The position numbers and the translations under genes were made by a program. From assembly GCA_950295325.1 (NCBI GenBank), contig OX485808.1:19302527-19366526 (forward strand): 64,000 bases of DNA. Reading direction: 5' to 3'. Below, one piece after another: positions 56,918 to 64,000 of this stretch (positions are counted from its first letter, which is position 1; each line of letters begins with the position of its first letter). The DNA comes from Polytrichum commune (taxonomy: Eukaryota > Streptophyta > Polytrichopsida > Polytrichales > Polytrichaceae). The notes beneath the pieces were generated by a model. The model saw only the letters and a program-made list of their open reading frames with translations, was not told the DNA's origin and made no database searches.

Positions 56918-57680
56918 ATGGAAATGGCCTCCCGAAATTCTGTGCAAGAGAAGGCGACCACCCATTTCCCCCGCAATTTGTCAAATCCTCAATCCAGTGT
57001 AGAGTGTGATGATGACATTCCACAAATCGCTCCTGCAACATTTCGTGCAATGCAGGCTGATCTTATAATTTCGTTGAGAGAGAGAGTTCAAAATCCTCCT
57101 CCAGGTGCATTTGCTATGGACGACTTGGTGTGGACCAACCACGTTACTCAAGGTTAAGGGATACAGAAAACCTCTAAGCTAGTTGTAATATTGTGGGAGA
57201 GACTTGATGATTTCATTAAAGACGAGCAACAACATCCTCAATTTCCCTGCAATTTCACCAAGGAAATCGTGCGTGTTAACTTGCCAAACTCCTTGCGAAC
57301 ACCTCGTGCACACAGTCCTGCAATTGTACTGAGGTTTGATCTACTGCCTACTCTAAATTTGAAACCACACACTATTCATGTTCTGCTTGTCATAATGTGC
57401 TCAGCAGCCAAATATCAAACTTATGCATTTCATTCTACACTCCACAATTTGCAGTACATTGTCCTTACTGTTCATGAGGGTGTATGGATTCCATGTCCTG
57501 CAATTATGTACATATAAAATGATACATATTCAATACATGTGTGCTTCTATTGCCATTGCAGATACATATGCAATTTTGGCCCTGAAGATAGGAGTGATAT
57601 TGTTGTGCATGATATGCAAGCTCTACTGAAATCTACACAAAAAAATAAAAGCAGAAGATGTTGCAGAAGAAAAAGCGAGG
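56918..57680 (+). pseudogene. N-terminal exons of the second MULE transposase gene, with stop and frameshift
   Basis: ATG at 56918 opens MEMASRNSVQEKATTHFPRN. A TAA at 57155-57157 interrupts; the same frame continues ILWERLDDFIKDEQQHPQFP to a donor at 57334. An acceptor at 57561 (ATTGCAG) gives a phase-2 join to YICNFGPEDRSDIVVHDMQA. That exon frame then differs by one base from the main transposase exon near 57658-57690, in an A-rich tract, so a base seems lost. The main downstream exons are intact, so the damage is confined to the N-terminus. The ATG at 57658 may serve as an alternative start. Confidence 0.6.
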
Positions 57681-60153
57681 TAAGAAGGTAGTACCGGAAT
57701 ACGAGTCTTTCGCAGTGAGCAAATCAACCCGTCCAAACGCTGCGCGCATTGGCAAGACATATGCGGGCAACTCAGTGAAGCGAGGGTGCCAATGTTGTTT
57801 TCTTGCGAAGAAGCCCTATCTGGACCACTCGTTGTGTTTGCTAATTTATGAAAATGCAGAACACTTGAATAAAGCTGGAGAACACTGCCACGGCACCATG
57901 ATCGGTGGATTTAGATATGCGCTCGGTGCTGGTCTTTCAGATGAAATGAAACAAAAAATTGCTCAAATGCATGCCTATGGGTTATCCCCTGCCCAAATCA
58001 TGCAACAACACACCAAAGAGGTTCGTGAGCTTGCCGTGTCTAATGGAGTGGTGACGCGCGACACATTCTTGTTGCCGTCCGACGTCAAAAACATATGTCG
58101 AAAGAGGGCTGAAGACCTGTGGGAGAAACATCCGTCCGACCCGATTAGCGTCCGTATGTGGGCAGCAGAGAATCCAGACAGCGTGTTCTACTACCAAGAG
58201 CACTCGCTACTGGACCTTAATTCTCAAACACAAGACGACTCACCTTTCACCATAGGCATACAAACTGAATGGCAACTTGAAATGATGGCAAACTTCGGTC
58301 ACAACAATGTTCTTTCCATTGACGCCATGTTTGGTACCAGCCAGACTAGGGTAAGCTAATATCTATGTCCTTCATCTTCGTCGTCGTGTTCTGTTATGAT
58401 TTTCTCATACTGCCAGTCAATTTGTTTCAACCATGTTCTGCCCTATGCTAACAATGATGTTCATTGTTTTCTACAGTACCCACTCTACACTGTTATGGTG
58501 TTCGATGATTGGAGAAATGACATACCAATGGCTTTCTTTGTCATTTCGCGGACACGTGAACAAGATCTCCGCCCAGTTCTTCAAGCGCTGCATGACAGGG
58601 TTCAAGGGTTCAAAAATGATTGGTTACCATCCATTATTGTTGACAATGCTCAGGCTGAAATTAACACACTTGGGTAAGCAGTTATTGTATGTTCTGCAAC
58701 TTTTACTTTGTAGTCTCACCCCAATATGTAATGTAGAGTCCTGCATTGCATATTGGTGTTAATTATTAATTCCTCACTGTTACAAGTATTTTCCTCAATG
58801 TTCATCATCTGAGCTCATAATCTGCTGTTTTGTCTCTTGCGCAGTATAGTGTGGCCGCAAGCCAAAATTTTCCTGTGCTTGTGGCATGTCAAGAAGTCAT
58901 GGGCAGAGAACGCCATCAAGAAAATTTCAAGCGTTGCAGAACGCAACACTATTCTTCAAATGCTCGGCGACATAATGTACGGAAAAGGTTGCAAGGTTGA
59001 CGATGATCCTATCGACTGGGCCCTTGACCAACTTGACAATATATCTAATACTCGTCCATTGGCGAGTGCGTTCATGAGATACATGAACGATGTTTGGCGA
59101 GCCAAGACACCAATGTGGTGCGTCGGAGCGCGACGGATACCACATGCAGGACAGAACACTAACGCGGCTATTGAATCCTATCACATCAATTTGAAGAGTG
59201 TTCTAAACTTTGCCAAAGAGAGATTTGTGGGTAGGCGCATGGATTGGCTTATTTATCATCTAACGGGTGACGTTTTGACTCATTACTGGTACAGTGTCCA
59301 ATGCAAAGCATACGGATATATACGCAACAAGAAACAAGAGGGTATTGTTGCATCTGCAATTATGGGAGCCAACGACATACCTGACAGTAATGTCCTCATT
59401 TGTATGGACGAGGATGTTGCATATGTGGGGTCTGTAAACAACCGCCCGAAGGTGTGGACCATCAAATGTCCGGACTCTGAATGGGCACAATGCGACTGCC
59501 CCGTCGCCAAAGAGGGCATGATTTGCAAGCACACCATTAAAGTCTTCAAGATACTTCACCCTGGAATTGAAGATGGTGCCATAGTTCGTGAAGCTGGTAC
59601 ACGACATGGAACTCAGCGCGGCACTCCAATTGCGCGTTGCTACGCAGGACTGTCACAACAGATTACTCAAATCCATGTTCCGGAAGACGTCGGCACGCCA
59701 ATCGAAGTTGAACCTGTGGTGCAAGACAATGTTCTACAAATTGATGTTAATGAAGATCACATCACTCTAACTCCTGTGGACCCTGTGACTGTGGACGACG
59801 AACAGAACCCCTCGCAATTCTCTTCTCAGTTTACCCAGATGGACTCCTTCAATTCGACTCCCCTTTCCCAAGAGAGTTCTTCACAAGCACCTACTGCCGC
59901 AACCGCGCACGACATTTACGCCAGCCTTGCACTCAAGGCTGAGCAACATCCTCTTCTACAAACTCACTTGATCGCTGGCCTTAGGCATATTCGGGGCAAG
60001 CAAAACCAGCTTATTGCACAAGGTGTTACACGGATGCCATTGACTCCTACGACAACCTCGTTTCCAAAGAGGACAGGCGACAACTCTTTAAAACGCCGGA
60101 GGAGTTTCCTGGAGTTCCCGTTGCCGAGGAGAAAGCTTTCTAGCTCCAAATGA
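57658..60153 (+). CDS. MULE transposase (DDE, zinc finger and SWIM finger), three intact exons
   Basis: Exons 57658-58350, 58477-58673 and 58845-60153 join in frame to 732 residues (donors GTAAGC, GTAAGC; acceptors CTACAG, GCGCAG). An N-terminal WRKY/GCM-like zinc finger reads CQCCFLAKKPYLDHSLCLLI and HCHG. The DDE catalytic core has VLSIDAMFGT (Asp, about residue 223), IIVDNAQAE (Asp, near 285) and NAAIESYH (Glu, near 405). The SWIM finger is CDCPVAKEGMICKHTIKVF near nt 59491-59547. The C-terminal 180 residues are low-complexity with a basic RRRSFLEFPLPRRK end. Predicted to cut and paste a MULE. All three acidic residues are present, so it may still be active or have been recently active. 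Confidence 0.9.
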
Positions 60154-60787
60154 TAGGGTTTAAGGGTGAACAATAATCTGCATTATCTGCATATTTGTAA
60201 TGCAGTACACAGTTAGTTCTTACTTGTAATAGTTCTTAATTTTGTGTGCAAAGTTATGTGTTAACAATAAAATGGTTCTTCCTAAGTACCATATCTGGGT
60301 GTAGTAGGGTGATTCATGTTCTGGTTACGACATACCTCAGCTCATTTTCCTTGTTGTACTGCAACTCGCCTGTCCTGCTCATTGTGTACTGTTCTGCACC
60401 ATTTGTTGATCACACGCCAGTTGTCCTGCCCATCCCCTGTTCTACACTTCTTCTACTGCACATCGACTGTTTCTGGGTTTCATGCGTTTTCATCATGACT
60501 GCTCCAATCCCTTTCAAGTGATCCCATCTAACCACACCCCCCCAACATCCCAAATCACATATGGTCTTGTGAAATGCCATTGCTTTATATCAAAATGGTT
60601 GCTATTAAAAGCAGTACAAATGGTCTTTGACCTTCGAGTGTTCTTTGTATCTTGTTCTGCGTTTTCCGTTCTGTATATCCTGTTCTGTGTATCCTATTCT
60701 ACATGACTACACGCTATTTGATGTTGTACAATGTAATGGAAACTGTAAGTCCATTTTACAACATGTTACACATGCAAAAAATACAAC
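60154..60787. other. Gap between convergent MULE genes
   Basis: Rich in GTTCTG and TGTTCT phrases; 60640-60720 repeats TTCTGTATATCC-like words related to the 52-bp array. No gene is seen. Probably shared 3' untranslated sequence of the two convergent genes. Confidence 0.5.
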
Positions 60788-62780
60788 CTAACTCCTGTCG
60801 ACTATTTTCTGAGGTTCGACCTTGAGCCTTACTCTGCGATGTCGTTTCGCCGGAGGTCTCCGTTGTGGTGCTGTCTGGAGTACAATTTTCACATTCCATT
60901 CCGTGGAGCGGTGCCGTCCATTCTCTATCACATCGATCAACGCATTCCTCACGACCTTCCTTGTACGCAATGCCTCTGTCCTACTATAGTTCAACGCGAA
61001 TCCCTGCAACAACACAAACATCCTTAGAACATTTGTTGAAGAACAGCAGTACATTCATTGTGGTAGTATTATACTTAAACTTTTCATGATCTATTACTCA
61101 TCTGCGTATTCTCTATGCATATTTAGGTGTTCGAAGAGGTCTAAGACTCAATTACCTCACACAATGTAAGGGGTCTATCTCACACGCTCTTTGTGTACTC
61201 CATGATATTCTTCAACATGTAGAACCCGCAAGCCCAGCTAGAATTTTGTTGTGGCACAATTTGCTTGTACCCACTGACGGGACGAGCTAACAACAGTCCA
61301 CATATCAGAATCGGTATCATTGCCACTCCACGCAGCCTACAACTTTCCGAGTCTTGTTTCAATTCTGGTGTCGGAATGGAGACTTGACCCTACCAAGGAA
61401 TCGAGATGGAAGAACCCGTGTTCCCCTACTATGTAAATCGTCCAATGTTTCCCGCAGGTATAAGGAACTATTAAAGTGTTTATGTTCTGCGTTGGAAGGG
61501 CTGCATACTTGTCATGTATGAAGGCTACATATACCTCTAAGGTGTCTTTTCCTTGCTCCTGAACATGCGCTAGGAGCAGGTTTAGAAGATAAAGACTGCA
61601 AACGTGACACTTTACACTCTCAAGTTGGGGATTTAGCCATGCCCTAATCCATTCCATCATGTAGTTACTCAACTCCCCATGATTTTGAACCAAAGGCTTC
61701 ATATCCCCTTTCCACTGTAGACTCAAATTCTCACCATGATACAGAAACTCAAAACTTGCAACTTTCTTCCCACCTGCTTCAGAAATGATGGTGTCCACAA
61801 GTTCCTCAAGTCTACATAACACTACATAAAAGTTACCTTCCATCCGATTTTTGTATTATACTGCCCAGGGTGTCGTCCAAAGTTTTGTCCTCCTTAGGCT
61901 GGACAGGATGGGAGCTGACCTTCACTGGCTCAACATGTTCCTCCACCTTTGATACTACCGGGCACGCAGTGCGAGTTGAAGTGGATGCATCCTTTGTCGC
62001 CGTCGAAACTTCACCCATGTTCTGGACCGCTTTGTAGGCGTCATTGAAAAGTGCGCCTATTTCGTCCGCTGTAGCACCAGTGTCCTACGAGCATCCGGAT
62101 GAGTCCAATGGTTTGTTGTGGGTGCAACCAGTAGGGGTAGTGTCGTCGAGGTTCAACCTCCGTGCTGGAGAAACCATTGTCCTGCCATCCGGAGGCCCTA
62201 TTGCAAGCGTGTGAGACGGCGCCCTGTAAAACCACGGTCTTGTGTTGACCATTTAGCAAAAGACATAGGTGGAAGGTGCTTAATTGAACTCATAGGCTGA
62301 TAAGGGTGTGGTACGAGACACGAACCTTAATGGCGTGTTCTACATCTCATAACTAAGCTGTGTTAGGGAGAGGTCCTGCGTGCTGATGCGGTCGACGCCA
62401 TCGAAATCCATGTGCATAGGTATTGAGTCCAAACTCTCCAAATTCATGGCCTCATGTACTTCACCCACGAACCCCAGTGTTGATCGAGATGATTTTTCCA
62501 TCGGCATCGCCACCTCTTCGAACAACAACGCCCTCATGCAATGTAGGTCATGGGCAATGTCATCTGTTGTGTCTTCCACTCCCAGTCCACAATTGAACAA
62601 CCGCAATTGGGTGGACCTTACATATTGCAAGCTCTGTACTATCTCCTTCACCCGAATCTGCACGCAGGGGCTCTTCTTGTGCAGGTCACCCAACGTCAAT
62701 GTTCCTATGTCAACGTCCTCGCGGAAGACCATTGATGAACACAGAACCTGCGCCACATATCCTTCACTTACTTTGGCCAT
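60788..62780 (-). CDS. Ulp1-type cysteine protease gene of the MULE, several exons
   Basis: N-terminal frame 62780-62340 (MAKVSEGYVAQVLCSSMVFR), an acidic exon 62018-61833, the protease core 61843-61337, its end 61362-61180 and a basic last exon about 61006-60788 after a TTGCAG acceptor. The core has CGKHWTIYIV (catalytic His), FFHLDSL (Asp), and after a frame change IVPQQNSSWACGFYMLKN (Gln and Cys), the C48 peptidase set. Ulp1-family enzymes process or remove SUMO; MULEs with such a gene are known in plants (KI or Kaonashi type). Exon borders between 62340 and 61833 and between RLGKL and the Gln-Cys part are not resolved; the second may be a frameshift. It is convergent with the transposase. 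Confidence 0.8.
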
Positions 62781-63165
62781 CGTATGTTGTTATACAAGTA
62801 CTGTTCTGCACTATATATTACTATATTGTTTTACATTTAATATTCAAAATGTACTGTTATACGTATCATGTTCCAATTAACTTCCAATCGTCATAGTGAA
62901 GAACATGCTAAACCCCGAGGGTGATTGTCAGATGAACAGGACTCAGGACATACCTACACAGTAGTCGCGTGGAACGTTAAATAGGAAACATGTTCCACTT
63001 GAAAAATGTCTCAATGTCTCCATTTTTCTATATTGGATATGACTTCGTATTCGACAATGAAGCAGTGTCCATCTTCCACTATAATAAAATGTACTTAGTC
63101 TATGTTGGAGATGACTTCATGTTCCACAATAAAGCAGTGTCCATGTTGTACAACCAATAAGAATG
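62781..63165. other. 5' flank of the protease gene
   Basis: AT-rich, with the first words of the 24-bp repeat (GAAGCAGTGTCCAT) appearing from about 63058. Likely the promoter side of the minus-strand protease gene; no clear TATA is assigned. Confidence 0.45.
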
Positions 63166-64000
63166 CATGTTCCACAATAAACCAGAGTCTATTTTCAATA
63201 ATCAAGCAGAGTCCATGTTCCACAACCAAGAATGTCCATGTTCCACAATAAAGCAGTGTCCATGTTGTACAACCAATAAGAGTGCATGTTCCACAATAAA
63301 CCAGAGTCTATTTTCAATAATCAAGCAGAGTCCATGTCCCACACCCAATAAGAGTGCATGTTCCACAATAAACCAGAGTCCATGTTGCACAATTAAGTAG
63401 TGTCTATGTTCCACAACCAAGAACATCCATGTTCCACAATAAAGCAGTGTCCATGTTGCACAACCAATAAGAGTGCATGTTCCACAATAAACCAGAGTCT
63501 ATTTTCAATAATCAAGCAGAGTCCATATTCCACACCCAATAAAAGTGCATGTTCCATAATAAAGCAGAGTCCATGTTGCACAATCAAGCAGTGTCCATGT
63601 TTCACAATCAAACAGTGTCTATGTTCCACAACCAAGAACATTCATGTTCCACAATAAAGCAGTGTCCATGTTCCACATCCAAGAACATCCATGTTCCACA
63701 ATAAAGTAGTGTCCATGTTTCACAACCAAAAAATGCATGTTTCACAATAAACCGGAGTCTATTTTTAATAATCAAGCAGAGTCCATGTCCCACACCCAAT
63801 AAGACTGCATGTTCCACAATAGACAAGAGTCCATGTTCCACAACCAAAAAAAGTGCATGTTCCACAATAAACCGGAGTCTATTTTTAATAATCAAGCAGA
63901 GTCCATGTCCCACACCCAATAAGACTGCATGTTCCACAATAGACAAGAGTCCATGTTCCACAACCAAAAAGAGTGCATGTTCTACAATAAACCAGAGTCT
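63166..64000. repeat. 24-bp repeat array with 120-bp higher-order units, continues past window
   Basis: Monomers such as CATGTTCCACAATAAAGCAG+TGTC, CATGTTGTACAACCAATAAG+AGTG and TATTTTCAATAATCAAGCAG+AGTC are each exactly 24 bp. Five monomers form a 120-bp unit: CAATAAACCAGAGTCTATTT recurs at 63174, 63294, 63485, then diverged at 63744, 63866 and about 63984. As 24 is a multiple of three, both strands stay open over long stretches; these frames are not genes. Confidence 0.95.

Noticed and set aside
57650-57690. Programmed -1 frameshift in the MULE transposase
   Set aside because: Only five A residues are present, so the usual A-AAA-AAG slippery heptamer is absent; a lost base is simpler.
63167-63967. 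Cys/His-rich repeating frames that look like zinc-finger or metallothionein-like proteins
   Set aside because: They are translations of the 24-bp array on both strands, with no independent sign of coding.
63166-64000. CRISPR-like array
   Set aside because: Repeats are contiguous 24-bp monomers without unique spacers, in a plant genome.

Overview
This window looks like nuclear DNA of a land plant. It is AT-rich, gene-poor and full of plant-type transposable elements, and the few host-like genes have GT-AG introns and plant protein families. A kinase with a plant-specific helical N-terminus, very long LTRs and old decayed elements suggest a large genome, perhaps a lycophyte, fern or moss. That placement is inference; no marker gene fixes the species.

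Layout. 1-9027 (minus strand) is most of a Ty3/gypsy retrotransposon. One continuous frame (7423 to about 195) encodes gag, an aspartic protease, a complete C5 cytosine DNA methyltransferase, RT, RNase H, integrase and a C-terminal PHD finger. Five in-frame stops break it, and each can be explained by one C-to-T change on one strand or the other. Its 5' LTR is at about 7521-9027; the 3' LTR lies left of the window. 9028-14530 and 21950-25028 hold several copies of an LTR-like repeat with TGTGAG...CTCACA ends. One copy (12183-14246) has a perfect 5-bp target duplication and splits one arm of a large inverted repeat, whose other arm (16703-17400) keeps the empty site. 17868-18202 is a MITE with an 8-bp target duplication. 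18350-21850 (minus) is a decayed multi-exon block with a HAD/NLI-type phosphatase domain; its last module recurs inverted at 25040-25168.

26000-36300 is almost free of coding signal. It holds old LTR-type repeats and a 970-bp PIF/Harbinger-type element (29523-30492). 37190-39150 holds remnants of a BTB-BACK (LRB/POB1-like) gene and a GNAT acetyltransferase. 40110-45720 is a broken Mutator-like (MULE) transposase with a 2.2-kb solo LTR (42179-44377) inserted in the coding frame; a shorter piece of the same family lies at 46985-47290. 50666-54816 is the best host gene: a three-exon protein kinase with intact catalytic motifs. 56918-62780 is a second MULE, with a spliced SWIM-finger transposase (plus) convergent with a Ulp1-type cysteine protease gene (minus), flanked by a 52-bp array on the left and a 24-bp higher-order array on the right that runs off the window.

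The most notable system is the retrotransposon that carries both a DNA methyltransferase (a writer) and a PHD finger (a chromatin reader) in one polyprotein frame. Second is the TGTGAG repeat family, with a short conserved peptide and a hairpin that shows compensatory base changes.
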